Shown: one piece after another, positions 63,920 through 64,000 of the stretch | Position numbering within the stretch: position 1 is the first letter of the stretch | Layout of the letters: the number at the start of each line of letters is the position of its first letter | Source of the DNA: Amorphochlora amoebiformis | Lineage: Eukaryota > Cercozoa > Chlorarachniophyceae | DNA length: 64,000 bases | Assembly (NCBI GenBank): GCA_054601695.1 | Contig: BAAHQB010000040.1 | Span: 930,001-994,000, forward strand | Direction of reading: 5' to 3' | Made by a program: the position numbers and the translations under genes | Notes under the pieces: generated by a model | What the model was told of the DNA's origin: nothing | The model's database searches: none | What the model saw: the letters and a program-made list of their open reading frames with translations, nothing else

Positions 63920-64000
63920 GTATATATATATATACATATGTAAATTTACATATACACATATACATAATATATATATACAGCCCTACACACGTCCAGTAGA
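63861..64000. repeat. (TA)n-rich window end
   Basis: Microsatellite sequence; nothing else seen. Confidence 0.85.

Overview
The window is nuclear DNA from an unidentified eukaryote, most likely a protist. Three things show this: genes are split by GT-AG introns, TTAGGG/CCCTAA telomere-type tracts lie inside the sequence, and there is no bacterial gene layout. Most of the sequence is (TA)n and related microsatellite. Long open frames that read as Tyr-Ile repeats are translations of that microsatellite and are not genes. Real coding sequence sits in short, GC-richer islands of 28 to about 480 bp. These islands have splice sites at their edges and join to one another in consistent reading phase. 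I built the gene models by hand from those phases and from conserved protein motifs. No transcript evidence was available.

Layout, left to right. (1) 151-2217, minus: an unrecognised multi-exon gene (gene I). (2) 3005-3136, plus: a very short ORF with a signal peptide. (3) 5767-8785, minus: an 11-exon gene for a basic protein I cannot name (gene G); its last exon is clear, its start is not. (4) 9043-12047, plus: a secreted or surface protein with Phe-Val-Pro-Asn and Tyr-Pro-Thr-Thr repeats, in which one exon has been tandemly duplicated. (5) 12031-13319, plus: a short gene of beta-strand-like sequence (gene H), possibly continuous with (4). (6) 14402-30414, plus: an XPG/EXO1-type 5' nuclease in about 17 exons, with the catalytic acidic residues retained. 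(7) 32149-52476, plus: a complete 12-TM major facilitator transporter of the MFSD4/NaGLT1/FucP type in 23 exons (577 codons in 20.3 kb, about 8.5 percent coding). (8) 54185-55670: a large inverted repeat. One arm carries the signal-peptide exon of a small secreted protein gene (55038-56598, plus); the other carries its broken copy. (9) 56605-58195: a satellite of 24-bp dyad units. (10) 58266-63071: terminal or internal exons of three further genes and copies of a possible tRNA-derived SINE.

The most striking feature is how the introns are built. Next to many exons the intron contains a tandem array of (TA)n-spaced copies of the nearest exon edge, splice site included. Arrays lie upstream when the acceptor edge was copied and downstream when the donor edge was copied. 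I see this at about 15 exons in at least five genes ('exon-edge echo arrays'). In one case, EXO1-like exon 2, two copies remain complete and encode the same peptide. I do not know of a description of this pattern as a general feature.

The genes do not form one pathway. The nuclease is a DNA replication/repair enzyme, the MFS protein is a sugar-type membrane carrier, and several short genes encode secreted or membrane proteins.
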